DNA of 64,000 bases, from the NCBI RefSeq assembly GCF_001513675.1, contig NZ_CP013859.1, forward strand, positions 1,055,081 to 1,119,080, in the 5' to 3' direction. How positions within the stretch are numbered: position 1 is the first letter of the stretch; each line of letters begins with the position of its first letter. Positions 40,524 to 49,568 of the stretch are shown here, one piece after another. The notes beneath the pieces are model-generated. The model was not told where the DNA came from and searched no databases. It worked only from the letters and a program-made list of their open reading frames with translations. Origin of the DNA: Microbacterium sp. XT11 (GTDB lineage: Bacteria > Actinomycetota > Actinomycetes > Actinomycetales > Microbacteriaceae). The position numbers and the translations under genes were made by a program.

Positions 40524-42373
40524 GAACGCGACCTCCGTCGTCGTGGCGACCCTGCCCGCGCACCTCGTCCATACACGAGATACATCGTGACACCCATGAT
40601 GATCATGAGCAGCACCGTGTACACGAACGTGATCGGCATCGCGTCGAGGTTGTTCTCGCCGCGCGTGCTCTCCTGGATCGCGACGCCCAGCGGCTTGTAC
40701 AGCGGGTGGTACAGGAAGATCGCGGCGTCGTAGTCGTCCAGCAGGCTGTTGAAGTTCAGCGCCGTGATCGCGGCCGCGGTCGGCAGCACGAGCGGGATCA
40801 GCACGCGCCGGAACGTCGTGAGCGAGCGCGCGCCGAGGATGCGGGAGGCGTCCTCGAGCGAGTCCGGCACCGACGCGAACGCGGCCTTGAGCAGCCGCAG
40901 CGTGAACGGGATCTTCACGCTGATGTACGCGATCAGCAGCAGCACCGGCGTGCCGGTCAGCACGACGTTCGCGACGATGCCCTGCGGCCGGTCGAACGCC
41001 ATGACGAGGGCGAGCGCGATCAGCACGATCGGCAGGATCCACGGGATGTGCAGCACGTACTCGATCGCGGACGTGACCACGTTCCGGTGCTTCTGCAGCA
41101 GGCGCGCCACGAACAGCAGGCCGCCCACGACGATCAGCGACGCGAGAGCGCTGTACACGACGCTCACGAGGAACGGGCGGATCGCCTCGGCGCTCGAGAA
41201 CACCGTGATGTAGTTCTCCAGCGTGAAGCTGTCGAACGTGATGGACCCCGCCAGGATGCTGCGGGCATCCACGAACGAGAAGATCACGATCAGCACCACC
41301 GGGATCAGGTAGATCACCCACAGGGCGTACGCGATCACGTGCACGATCGCGTTCGCGACCGGGTTGCGGATCGGCTGCTTCTGGATCGGGGTCGCGACCT
41401 TCGCGACCGAGAAGTACACGCCGGACTTCTCCGCGCGGTTCATGACGGCGATGAGGATGATCGTGGCCACACCGAGCACGATCGCGAGCAGTGCGGCGAT
41501 GTCGCGCGTGACGGGGCTGCGCGACAGGTCGATGATGAGCGGCGCGACGGTCTGGAAGTCGGGTCCGCCGAGCACGAGCGGCGCAGTCAGGGCGCCCAGC
41601 CCGATCAGGAACGTGAGCACCGTCACCGCGAACAGCATCGGCTTCATGACCGGAAGCACGATGCGGCGCAGGATCGTCCAGGTCGACGCGCCCATGAGCT
41701 TCGCGGCCTCGATCGACGCGTAGTCGACCTTGCCGAGCGAGGACGACAGGAACAGCATGTGGTTGGTCGTGGTCGCGAAGGTCATCACGAACACCACGGC
41801 GAAGTAGCCGGAGAACCAGCCGCGGTCCAGGTCCGGCCAGACGTTCACCATGAGGTTCGTGAAGAACCCGAACCGGCCGTAGATGAAGTTGTATCCGGCG
41901 GCCAGCACGATGCCGCCGTAGATGAGCGTGGTCGCGTATCCGAGCCACAGCAGCCGCGAGCCGCGCACCTGGAAGTACTGCGTCACGAGCACGATGAACA
42001 CGCCGACCACGTTCACCGTGACCGACAGCGTGACCGCGAGCAGGAAGCTGTTGCCGAGCGTCTTCAGCGCGCGCTCGCTGCCGAGCAGCTTCTCGACAGC
42101 TCGGAAGCTGAACTGCCCGTCCGGGAAGAACGTGACGCCCAGCAGTGCCGCGTTCGGCAGCACGAGGAAGGCCGCGGCGAACCACAGCACGACGACGATC
42201 GTGACCCACGCGAGCGGGGAGCGCAGCATCGCGGCGATGCTGCCCGGCCGGCGCGTGCGGCGCCGGGATCGCGGGTCGGCGACGCTCGTCAGCACGCCCG
42301 CTTCGCCGGGGAGGCCCGCGGACGGCGGCGGGACGGGGGAGGACGGATCGCTGGGGGAGGACGGATCGCTCAT
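40520..42373 (-). CDS. Two-domain ABC transporter permease (AfuB/FbpB-like)
   Basis: A 617-residue inner-membrane protein with twelve or so membrane segments arranged as two permease domains. Each has an EAA-type loop: EAAKLMGASTWTILRRIVLP (~230) and DASRILGARSLTTFRRVLIP (~540). Duplicated permeases like this serve Fe3+, thiamine, phosphonate or related importers. The N-terminal 45 residues are Pro/Ser-rich and cytoplasmic. It lies between the ATPase gene upstream and the LacI gene, with which it overlaps by four bases. Confidence 0.9.
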   Translation of the reverse strand: MSDPSSPSDPSSPVPPPSAGLPGEAGVLTSVADPRSRRRTRRPGSIAAMLRSPLAWVTIVVVLWFAAAFLVLPNAALLGVTFFPDGQFSFRAVEKLLGSERALKTLGNSFLLAVTLSVTVNVVGVFIVLVTQYFQVRGSRLLWLGYATTLIYGGIVLAAGYNFIYGRFGFFTNLMVNVWPDLDRGWFSGYFAVVFVMTFATTTNHMLFLSSSLGKVDYASIEAAKLMGASTWTILRRIVLPVMKPMLFAVTVLTFLIGLGALTAPLVLGGPDFQTVAPLIIDLSRSPVTRDIAALLAIVLGVATIILIAVMNRAEKSGVYFSVAKVATPIQKQPIRNPVANAIVHVIAYALWVIYLIPVVLIVIFSFVDARSILAGSITFDSFTLENYITVFSSAEAIRPFLVSVVYSALASLIVVGGLLFVARLLQKHRNVVTSAIEYVLHIPWILPIVLIALALVMAFDRPQGIVANVVLTGTPVLLLIAYISVKIPFTLRLLKAAFASVPDSLEDASRILGARSLTTFRRVLIPLVLPTAAAITALNFNSLLDDYDAAIFLYHPLYKPLGVAIQESTRGENNLDAMPITFVYTVLLMIIMGVTMYLVYGRGARAGSPRRRRSRS

Positions 42374-42386
42374 GTTCCTGCTCCTC

Positions 42387-43400
42387 TCACGCCGCCGGGT
42401 ACTGCAGGATCCACTGCGGGTCCACGCCGACGCGCACCGCGTCGCCGGGGTTCCACCGCCGCGCTGACGCGGCCGCCGGCACGCTCACGCGGAGCGTGGA
42501 GTCCGCGACGGCGACCGTGTAGACGCTGTGGCTGCCGTGGTACGTCCGGTCTACGATCGTGCCGTCCAGCGCAGGGGCGGATGCCGCGGCATCCGCGGCG
42601 TCCAGACGCAGCTTCTCGGGCCGCACGTAGCTCTCCGCCGCGGGGTCGAGGCCCGCGCCGATGCCGGCGAGCTGGGCAGAGGTGAGCCGGTTGTTCTCGC
42701 CGATGAACCGGCACACGAACGGCGTCGCGCTGCGGTCGTAGATCTCCTCCGGGGTGCCGACCTGCTGCAACCGGCCGGCGTCGAGCACCGCGATCCGGTC
42801 GCTGAGGGTCAGCGCCTCCTCCTGGTCATGCGTGACGTACACCGTGGTCACGCCCACCTCGTGCTGCAGCTCCTTGAGCTGCTCGCGCAGCTGCACGCGC
42901 AGCTTCGCGTCGAGGTTCGACAGCGGCTCGTCGAGCAGCAGGATCCGCGGCGTGAGCACGAGAGCGCGGGCGATCGCGACGCGCTGCTGCTGACCGCCAG
43001 ACAGCTCGGACACGTTCTTGTCGAGCTGGGCGGAGGCGAGCCCGGTGCGCTCCGCGATCTCGTCGACGCGGCGGTTCCGCTCGGCCTTCGAGACCTTCTG
43101 CACCGACATCCCGAAGGCGATGTTGTCTCGCACGTTCATGCTCGGGAAGAGCGCATAGTTCTGGAACACCATGCCCACGCCGCGCTTCTCGCTCGGCACG
43201 CGGGTCACGTCGCGGCCGGCGATGTGGATGCTGCCGCCGGTGGGCTGGATGAACCCGGCGAGCGTGCGCAGGGCGGTGGTCTTCCCGCATCCGGACGGAC
43301 CCAGGAGGGTGAAGAACTCACCCTCCTGGATCTCCAGATCGAGGTGCGAGACCGCACGGTGATCGCCGAATGCGACCTCGACATCGTCGAAACGGATCAT
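42387..43400 (-). CDS. ABC transporter ATP-binding protein (PotA/FbpC-like)
   Basis: A 337-residue ATPase: Walker A GPSGCGKTT, Q-loop VFQNYALFP, signature LSGGQQQR, Walker B ILLLDEP and switch VTHDQ. The C-terminal ~100 residues form a TOBE-type regulatory domain (YVRPEKLRLDA, VDRTYHGSHSVYTV). It energises import by the two-domain permease downstream. ATG at 43400 follows an SD-like AGGAAAG, 31 bases after the binding-protein gene. Confidence 0.94.
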   Translation of the reverse strand: MIRFDDVEVAFGDHRAVSHLDLEIQEGEFFTLLGPSGCGKTTALRTLAGFIQPTGGSIHIAGRDVTRVPSEKRGVGMVFQNYALFPSMNVRDNIAFGMSVQKVSKAERNRRVDEIAERTGLASAQLDKNVSELSGGQQQRVAIARALVLTPRILLLDEPLSNLDAKLRVQLREQLKELQHEVGVTTVYVTHDQEEALTLSDRIAVLDAGRLQQVGTPEEIYDRSATPFVCRFIGENNRLTSAQLAGIGAGLDPAAESYVRPEKLRLDAADAAASAPALDGTIVDRTYHGSHSVYTVAVADSTLRVSVPAAASARRWNPGDAVRVGVDPQWILQYPAA

Positions 43401-43431
43401 TCTGTCTTTCCTGACGGTCCGGATTGCCGGA

Positions 43432-44514
43432 TCAGCCGATGTACTCGAGCGTGACCTTCTCGACCCAGTCGCCGAGGTGTTCGCTCACGAAGCCGAAGTC
43501 GATGTCCTGCCGGGGCAGGTTGTCCATCAGCTTCACGACCTCGGGGTTCGCCTTCTCGATGGCCTTCTCGTTCACGGGCATGGCGTTGAACTCCGCCGCG
43601 AACTCGCCCTGGACCTCGGCGCTGCCGAACCAGTCGATGAACTTCTGCGCCTGCTCCTCGTTTCCGGAGCCCGCGATCGGCGCGATCTGCTCCGTCACGT
43701 ACGGGACGCCGTACTCGGGGACGATGATGCCCGTCTTGGTGCCGTACTCCTCGTCGCGTGCTGCGATCCCGCTGGAGGGCAGCACGCCGTAGTCCACCTC
43801 GTCGCGCGTGATGCGCGCGTACAGGTCGGTGCCCTCGACCGCGGGCGACCCGTTGGCGAAGTAGTCCGCGACGAGGTCCCAGCCCTTGTCGCTGACGCCC
43901 AGGTCGCCGTCCTTGTCGAGGTTCTCCGTGAGGATGCTGGCGAGCACGAGCTGCGGCGTGGCCTGGCCGAGTGCCGTGTTGACCTCGTAGCGTCCGGCGT
44001 AGCCGGTGCCGGTGTACAGCTCCTCGAGGTCGGCGGGCGGGTCGGTGATGCGGTTCTGGTCGTAGACGGTCACGATCGCCTGCTCCACCAGCGGCCAGTA
44101 TGCGCCGTCTGCGGGGTCGCCGGACTCCTGGGGCACCTCGCCGCTCCAGCTCGGCTCGTACGCCTCGATCGCGTCCTCGGCCTTGAGCTGCTCGAAGAAC
44201 ATGTTGTTGAGGCCGAAGACCACGTCGCCGACCGGGTTGTTCTTCTCGGCGATGATGCGGTTCGTGAGGTCAGCGCCGCCGAGTCCGACGATCTCGATGT
44301 CGAAGCCGGCCTCCTTCGCCTTCTCGGTGATCCACTCGCCGCGGCCGTCGCTGTTGGAGTTCGTGTAGACGATGATCTTCTCGCCGGAGCCGCCCGCGTC
44401 GGGACCCTCGGTGCCGGCGGCGTCGCCGCTCTCGCCGGCGCAGCCGCTGAGTGCAACTGCTGCCGCGGCCGTGAGCCCGATGAGGGCCCAGCGCTTCTTT
44501 CGGATGTCGACCAT
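43432..44514 (-). CDS. Substrate-binding lipoprotein of the Fe/organophosphorus-type importer
   Basis: A 360-residue protein with a lipobox signal (LIGLTAAAAVALSGC) and an acidic tether. The body begins KIIVYTNSNSDGRGEWITEKAKEAGFDIEIVGLGGADLTNRI, typical of type-1 binding proteins for Fe3+, spermidine, thiamine or phosphonates (IAEKNNPVGDVVFGLNN). The ligand is not decidable by eye; lack of an obvious paired-Tyr iron motif weakens iron. ATG at 44514 has GAAAGG upstream; the longer frame is unnecessary. It leads an operon with ATPase, permease, LacI and probably a metallophosphoesterase. Confidence 0.9.
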   Translation of the reverse strand: MVDIRKKRWALIGLTAAAAVALSGCAGESGDAAGTEGPDAGGSGEKIIVYTNSNSDGRGEWITEKAKEAGFDIEIVGLGGADLTNRIIAEKNNPVGDVVFGLNNMFFEQLKAEDAIEAYEPSWSGEVPQESGDPADGAYWPLVEQAIVTVYDQNRITDPPADLEELYTGTGYAGRYEVNTALGQATPQLVLASILTENLDKDGDLGVSDKGWDLVADYFANGSPAVEGTDLYARITRDEVDYGVLPSSGIAARDEEYGTKTGIIVPEYGVPYVTEQIAPIAGSGNEEQAQKFIDWFGSAEVQGEFAAEFNAMPVNEKAIEKANPEVVKLMDNLPRQDIDFGFVSEHLGDWVEKVTLEYIG

Positions 44515-44851
44515 GGTCGCCCTTTCTCGTCGTCGAGGAGTGTCGGAATCGACCCTACCCCGCTCTTGTCGGTTGCGTACAAAGAACTTCTGAATTTGTA
44601 GCCGCGTTCGCGCGACCGCACTCAAGGTAGAGGGTCTGCATGAACGTGCGGATGCTGAGCGGTGAACAGTCGCGGAGAGGGCCTGGGGCCGGTGCTGGTT
44701 TCTGCGGGCGGGGGACGTGCGTGCGCGGGCAGGCGCTCGGGCGCGCAGTCGTCCTGCCCCGACCTGGCGGAGGTCGAGGCGTTCCGGCGTCAGCGGGCCG
44801 AAGGGCGCTGACCCCGCTCACGCGTCGACCCGATCGGGCAGGAGTGCGCTG
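44515..44851 (-). other. 337-base intergenic region with the importer promoter
   Basis: No convincing gene was found here; the open frames have shadow-like Arg/Pro/Gly composition. On the minus strand the 80 bases before the binding-protein ATG are less GC-rich and contain the inverted repeat TACAAA-11-TTTGTA (44578-44600), a candidate operator for the LacI-type regulator encoded in this operon. The remainder (44640-44851) is G-rich and shows no hairpin I would call a terminator. Confidence 0.5.
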
Positions 44852-45778
44852 TCAACTCGGCAGCACCGCGTCCGCGCCGGTCCTGCGGCGTGCCCCGGCC
44901 GGGTGTTCGTCCGTCCCGATGAGCAGCTCCTCCCTGCACCACGTACGGAAGTCGGTCGCGGCGATCGTCGCGGTCTTCCAGTCCTCGTCGTAGATCCCCT
45001 GGTCCTGGGCCGCGAACATCTCGACCGTGTCTCTGATCGCCCGCTCGCCCGCGCCGCGCGCCCGCAGCATCCCCGCGAAGTCGTCGATGCTCATGCGCCG
45101 GTAGGCGACCGGGGAGCCGATCTCCTCGCTCAGCACGCGGGCGATGTCGTCGGGCGTCCAGCGATCGGGCGCGAACAGCGGCACGTCCTGCTGGCCCGAC
45201 CACGATGGATCCGTCAGCAGATCGGCGGCGTGCGCGGCGATGTCGCGCGTCGCGACCATGGCGAGCGGCCGGTCGGGGGCGAAGGTGAGAGAGAGTGTTC
45301 CGCGGGTCCGCATGCCGTCCAGCTGACCGGCGAGGTTCTCCATGTAGAACGGCAGCGAGATCGCCCGGAAGGCGGCGCCCGTGGCCCGCAGCTCGGCATC
45401 CATCATGAACGCCGCCGACAGCAGCCCGGCCGGCCCGCGCCATCCGTGTCCCGCGCTCGTCACGGCGACGACGCGGCCGACGCGATTGCGGCGGATGGAT
45501 GCCGCTCCCGCACGAGCGAAGCGCAGATAGTGCTCCTCCGCGCTGGGCGCGGTCGGGTCGGGCGGGACGAGCCAGAACAGCGCTTCGGCCCCGCGCAGAG
45601 CGCGGTCGAGAACGCGCTCGTCGGCATGCGTCCCCTCGACGATGTCGACTCGCTCTCGGATGCCGCTGTCGAGCTGGTTCCCGTCTCGGACGATGACGCG
45701 CACGGCGCTGCCGCGCTCGAGCAGATGCGAAACGAGCCGGCGGCCGACGCGTCCGGTCGGGGTGGTGACGACGATCAT
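44852..45778 (-). CDS. NmrA-like NAD(P)-binding oxidoreductase
   Basis: A 308-residue atypical SDR. The N-terminal Rossmann motif is TTPTGRVGRRLVSHLLERG, with VRDGNQLD after the second strand and VAVTSAGHGW in place of the catalytic region, as in NmrA/YesF-type proteins that bind NADP. SAAFMMDAELRATGAAFRAISLPFYMENLAGQL fits the family. ATG at 45778 follows AAAGGAGA. It is divergent from a TetR regulator that likely represses it; redox or quinone stress is a common inducer for such pairs. Confidence 0.88.
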   Translation of the reverse strand: MIVVTTPTGRVGRRLVSHLLERGSAVRVIVRDGNQLDSGIRERVDIVEGTHADERVLDRALRGAEALFWLVPPDPTAPSAEEHYLRFARAGAASIRRNRVGRVVAVTSAGHGWRGPAGLLSAAFMMDAELRATGAAFRAISLPFYMENLAGQLDGMRTRGTLSLTFAPDRPLAMVATRDIAAHAADLLTDPSWSGQQDVPLFAPDRWTPDDIARVLSEEIGSPVAYRRMSIDDFAGMLRARGAGERAIRDTVEMFAAQDQGIYDEDWKTATIAATDFRTWCREELLIGTDEHPAGARRRTGADAVLPS

Positions 45779-45857
45779 GGGATCTCCTTTAAAGTGAACA
45801 TGAATTCCGGTTCCGAATATAGGGGAGATGGGACGACCGGGCAACTACAGTGAGGTG

Positions 45858-46415
45858 ATGATGAACGCTTCCTCCCGATCGCTGCGCGCCGACGCGCGTC
45901 GCAACCGCGATGCGGTGCTCGACGCGGCATCCGAGCTCTTCGCCCTGCGCGGCGACGACGTGCAGATGGGCGAGATCGCCGCGCGCGCGGGACTCGGCGT
46001 GGGGACGCTGTACCGGCACTTCGCCGACAAGGAGGCTCTGCGTGCGGCGATCATCGGCCGACGCTTCGAGGCGATGATCGCGATCGCGCGCGCCGCCGAG
46101 GAGCTCGAGGATCCGTGGGCGGCGTTCGAGACGCTGCTCGTCGAGTACCTGAAGTCCGCCGAGCCCGACGTCGCCTTCCGCCTGGCGGTCCTCGACCGGC
46201 GGGAGCCTGCGTGGGACCGCATCGCCGCCGAGAAGGACGCGTTCGGCGAGATCATCCGGCGCATCGTGCGTCGAGCGGTGGATGCCGGTCATCTGCGAGC
46301 CGACTTCTCGGCTCAGGACTTCATCCTGGTCGCTCGAGGCGCGATGGCGAACATGTCCGACGGGGATGACTGGCGACGTCACCTCGATCTCATGCTCAAC
46401 GGCATCCGCGCCTGA
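45858..46415 (+). CDS. TetR-family regulator
   Basis: A 185-residue protein. RRNRDAVLDAASELFALRGDDVQMGEIAARAGLGVGTLYRHFADKEAL (split at turns) is a TetR helix-turn-helix, followed by a helical ligand domain. I use the ATG at 45858 because GTGAGGTG precedes it; an ATG three bases later and one at 45828 are alternatives. Divergent from the NmrA-like gene across about 80 bases that include an AT-richer promoter. Confidence 0.9.
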   Translation: MMNASSRSLRADARRNRDAVLDAASELFALRGDDVQMGEIAARAGLGVGTLYRHFADKEALRAAIIGRRFEAMIAIARAAEELEDPWAAFETLLVEYLKSAEPDVAFRLAVLDRREPAWDRIAAEKDAFGEIIRRIVRRAVDAGHLRADFSAQDFILVARGAMANMSDGDDWRRHLDLMLNGIRA

Positions 46416-46455
46416 GGGCGGGGCACCGAGGCCTTCCGCTGAGCGTCTCAACGAC

Positions 46456-46481
46456 ATATCGTTGACTATCGCTACCGATAT
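46456..46481. promoter_or_regulatory. Candidate PadR operator
   Basis: ATATCG (46456-46461) and CGATAT (46476-46481) are inverted around 14 bases. The right arm is inside the palindrome CGATATCG next to the ribosome site GGGAGG of the PadR gene at 46494. Position just upstream of the start suits autorepression. Confidence 0.5.
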
Positions 46482-46493
46482 CGGGAGGTCATC

Positions 46494-47123
46494 ATGAACA
46501 ACAGCTCGTTCCCCTTCGGCGGTCACGGCGGCTCCGGGCGCGGCGGCTCCGGTTTCGGTGGTCCAGGCTTCGGCGGCCCGGGCTTCGGCGGCGCCGGCGG
46601 CGCGGCATCCGCCTTCTTCGAGGCCATGGACCAGCTCCGCAAGTCGTTCGACCCTCGCCCGAGCGGCGGTTCGCGCATGGCCCGGGGCGACGTCCGCACG
46701 GCCGTCCTCACGCTGCTCGCCGAGAAGCCCATGCACGGGTATCAGATCATCAGCGAGATCGCCGAGCGTAGCGGCGGCACCTGGAAGCCGAGCGCCGGAT
46801 CGGTGTACCCGACGCTGCAGCTGCTCGCCGACGAGGGGCTCATCACAGCCGAGGAGCAGAACGGCCGCAAGACCTACTCGCTCACCGAAGCGGGCGCCGC
46901 CGTCGCCGCCGAGGCATCCGAATCGCCCGCGCCCTGGGAGTCGACGACCCGCGACGGCTCGCGCGACCACGCCCGCTTCAGCGCGCTCCCGAAGGCCGGG
47001 GTCGATCTCGCCGCGGCGGCCGCGCAGGTCGGCCGCACGGGTTCGCCCGAGCAGGTGCAGCAGGCCATCGACGTGCTCGACGACGCCCGCCGTAAGCTGT
47101 ACTCCATCCTCGCCCAGGACTGA
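46494..47123 (+). CDS. PadR-family regulator with Gly-rich N-terminus
   Basis: A 209-residue regulator. The first ~36 residues are a Gly/Phe-rich tail (FGGHGGSGRGGSGFGGPGFGG) that is common in actinobacterial PadR proteins. The winged helix is ARGDVRTAVLTLLAEKPMHGYQIISEIAERSGG and PSAGSVYPTLQLLADEGLI, with wing EEQNGRKTYSLTEAG. C-terminal helices are of the dimerisation type. The ATG follows GGGAGG. It lies 39 bases upstream of the UbiB-like kinase gene and may be cotranscribed with it. Confidence 0.92.
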   Translation: MNNSSFPFGGHGGSGRGGSGFGGPGFGGPGFGGAGGAASAFFEAMDQLRKSFDPRPSGGSRMARGDVRTAVLTLLAEKPMHGYQIISEIAERSGGTWKPSAGSVYPTLQLLADEGLITAEEQNGRKTYSLTEAGAAVAAEASESPAPWESTTRDGSRDHARFSALPKAGVDLAAAAAQVGRTGSPEQVQQAIDVLDDARRKLYSILAQD

Positions 47124-47162
47124 TCGGATGCCGGTCGGCAGTATGCCGGCGGGAGGAGCGCG

Positions 47163-48890
47163 ATGACGGATGCCGAGGCGCCTCGGCGCGCGACCGTGCA
47201 CGTGCCCGCCTCGCCGGCCGATCAACGACGGTACCGCCGGATCCTCGCGTTCGCGTCGCGGCAGCTCGTGCAGTTGTGGTGGTTCGAGCTGTTCCTGCCC
47301 CGCATCGGTCTCGGCGGCGTGTCGGACCGCTCCCGGACGCGGCGCTTGCGGGCCCTCGCCCGCAGGTTCCACGATCTCGCGGTCGAGCTCGGCGGACTCA
47401 TGATCAAGGTCGGTCAGTTCCTCTCCTCGCGCCTCGATGTGCTGCCTCCGGAGATCACCGACGAGCTGGCCGGCCTGCAAGACGAGGTGCCCGCGGTGCC
47501 GTTCGCGGAGATCCGTCCGCTCGCCGAGGCCGAGCTGGGCGCTCCGCTCGACCGGGTGTTCGCGTGGTTCGACGAGACTCCGGTGGCCGCGGCGTCGCTC
47601 GGGCAGGCGCATCGGGCGCGGCTCTCGGCCCCTGACGCGCTCGACACCGGCCTCGGCCCCGTGATCGTCAAGGTGCAGCGCCCCGGCATCGATCGCGTCG
47701 TCGCGACCGACCTCGCTGCGCTGCGCAAGGTGGGCGGGTGGCTGCGGCGGGTGCGCGCCGTGTCGAGCCGGGTCGACGCCCCGGCTCTCGTCGAGGAGTT
47801 CGCCCAGACGAGCCTCGAGGAGATCGACTATCTGCACGAGGCGGAGAGCGCGGAGCGGTTCGCCGAGAACTTCGCCGATGATCCCCGCATCACGACCCCG
47901 GCCGTCGTGTGGTCTCGGAGCACCCGCCGCGTGCTGACGCTGCAAGACGTCACGGCGATCAAGATCAACGACACGGATGCTCTGCGCGCTGCCGGCATCG
48001 ATCCGTCGGCCGTGGCAGAGGTCTTCGCCGAGGTGATGTTCGACCAGGTCTTCACGCACGGGTTCGTGCACGCCGACCCGCACCCGGGCAACATCTTCGT
48101 CACGCCGGTGACGCCGTCGGATGCCGGTGCGCGCACCTTCCGCCTGACGTTCATCGACTTCGGCATGATGGCCGAGGTGCCCGCCGGCCTCCGCTCCGGC
48201 CTGCGCAGCCTGGTGATCGCGATCGCCGCGCGCGACGGCCGCGGCATGATCGAAGCGGCCAGGGCGATCGGGGTGCTCATGCCGACGACCGAGACGGCCG
48301 ACCTGGAGCGCGCCCTCACGGCGCTGTTCACGCGCTTCGGCGGCATGGGCTTCGCGCAGCTGAAGGAGGTCGACCCCCGCGAGTTCCAGGATTTCGCGGT
48401 GGAGTTCGGCGACGTCATGCGGTCGCTGCCCTTCCAGCTGCCCGAGCGGCTGCTGCTGCTCATCCGCGCCGTCTCGCTGACGTCGGGCATGTGCAGCGCG
48501 CTCGATCCCGAGTTCAACGTGTGGGACGCCGTCGAACCCTACGCGACGCAGCTGCTCGGCGAGGAGAGCGCCGGGCTCGTGCGGGATCTCGCCTCTCAGG
48601 CGGCGACGAGCGCGGCGGTGCTGTGGCGGATGCCGACGCGCATCGATGGGCTGCTCACACGCATCGACGAGGGTGCGGTGACGTTCGACACCTCGCGCCT
48701 CGAGCGTCGGCTGGACAGGCTCGAGGGCGTGGCGCGCCGCATCGCCTCCGGTGTGCTGTTCGCGGGTCTTCTCGTCGGCGGAGCGATTCTCGTGACCCCG
48801 GTGCCTCCGCTCGGGATCGTCCTGATGTCGGCGTCGGCGCTGCCGCTGCTGCACGCCCTCTTCGCCCGCGGAATCCGCGGACCTCGCTGA
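47163..48890 (+). CDS. ABC1/UbiB-family atypical kinase (AarF-like)
   Basis: A 575-residue atypical kinase. Family motifs: IKVGQFLSSR (KxGQ), VAAASLGQAHRA (Ala-rich loop), VIVKVQRPG (catalytic Lys), EEIDYLHEAE, VHADPHPGNIF (catalytic Asp) and TFIDFGMM (metal Asp). Two C-terminal transmembrane helices (IASGVLFAGLLVGGAILV and PPLGIVLMSASALPLLHALF) anchor it. In other bacteria UbiB helps ubiquinone synthesis; in menaquinone-using actinobacteria the role is unclear. ATG follows GGGAGGAG. Confidence 0.92.
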   Translation: MTDAEAPRRATVHVPASPADQRRYRRILAFASRQLVQLWWFELFLPRIGLGGVSDRSRTRRLRALARRFHDLAVELGGLMIKVGQFLSSRLDVLPPEITDELAGLQDEVPAVPFAEIRPLAEAELGAPLDRVFAWFDETPVAAASLGQAHRARLSAPDALDTGLGPVIVKVQRPGIDRVVATDLAALRKVGGWLRRVRAVSSRVDAPALVEEFAQTSLEEIDYLHEAESAERFAENFADDPRITTPAVVWSRSTRRVLTLQDVTAIKINDTDALRAAGIDPSAVAEVFAEVMFDQVFTHGFVHADPHPGNIFVTPVTPSDAGARTFRLTFIDFGMMAEVPAGLRSGLRSLVIAIAARDGRGMIEAARAIGVLMPTTETADLERALTALFTRFGGMGFAQLKEVDPREFQDFAVEFGDVMRSLPFQLPERLLLLIRAVSLTSGMCSALDPEFNVWDAVEPYATQLLGEESAGLVRDLASQAATSAAVLWRMPTRIDGLLTRIDEGAVTFDTSRLERRLDRLEGVARRIASGVLFAGLLVGGAILVTPVPPLGIVLMSASALPLLHALFARGIRGPR

Positions 48891-49001
48891 CGCGGCGTTC
48901 TCCGGCTGCCATACACGGCTCGCTGCCGCAACCCGCTCGCCGCGGAGTCGGCCGCGCCTCTAGCGTGAGTGTGGGGGAGCCGAGGCCGAGGGAGAGACGC
49001 G

Positions 49002-49568
49002 ATGTCCAGCAATGTGAGGGTGCTGCAGTGCGCGCCCGCCGATGTGTTCGAGGTGCTCGCCGAAGGGTGGCTGTATCCGTCGTGGGTGGTCGGCGCATCG
49101 CGGATGCGCGATGTGGACGCCACGTGGCCGCAGCCGGGCTCGGAACTGCATCACTCGGTCGGCGTGTGGCCCGTACTCATCAACGACAAGACGGTGGTGG
49201 AGGAGTACGAGCCGCCGCGCCGCATGGTCATGCGGGCACGCGGATGGCCGGTCGGCGAGGCGCGCGTGACCCTGCAGGTGAAGGAACGCGGGTCGGGTTG
49301 CGTCGTGCGGATCCACGAGGAGGCCATCGCAGGGCCGGGGCGCCTCGTGCCGCGCGTCCTCATGGACGCGATGCTGCACTGGCGCAACGCCGAGACGCTG
49401 CACCGACTCGCGTATCTCGCCGAAGGTCGCGCGGCGCCCGTCGAGTACGTCGTGTCACCGGCATCCGGCGTGGCGGCCGAGGGCGAGGGCGAGGCTGAGG
49501 CTGAGGCTGGACCCGCGACGGATGCCGACGGGGAGGCTGCCGCCGAGGGGCGGGGCGCGTCATCGTGA
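49002..49568 (+). CDS. SRPBCC (START-like) family protein
   Basis: A 188-residue protein. [32 protein letters not shown] and [19 protein letters not shown] followed by [12 protein letters not shown] are typical of the polyketide-cyclase-like SRPBCC fold that binds hydrophobic ligands. The last ~45 residues are a disordered Glu/Ala-rich tail. ATG at 49002 follows GGGAGAG. Its stop overlaps the GTG of the flavoprotein gene (GTGA), so both probably act together, perhaps on a lipid or isoprenoid. Confidence 0.85.
   Translation: MSSNVRVLQCAPADVFEVLAEGWLYPSWVVGASRMRDVDATWPQPGSELHHSVGVWPVLINDKTVVEEYEPPRRMVMRARGWPVGEARVTLQVKERGSGCVVRIHEEAIAGPGRLVPRVLMDAMLHWRNAETLHRLAYLAEGRAAPVEYVVSPASGVAAEGEGEAEAEAGPATDADGEAAAEGRGASS

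Noticed and set aside
40524..42209. Long frame upstream of the LacI gene
   Set aside because: Shadow of the two-domain permease; the GTGA overlap at 40523 is the real start.
44640..44993. 117-codon + strand ORF in the 337-base gap
   Set aside because: Gly/Arg-rich, no ribosome site, and its second half is antisense to the NmrA-like gene.
45789..48854. 1021-codon minus-strand frame
   Set aside because: Antisense to the TetR, PadR and UbiB-like genes; composition is of reversed GC-rich codons without motifs.
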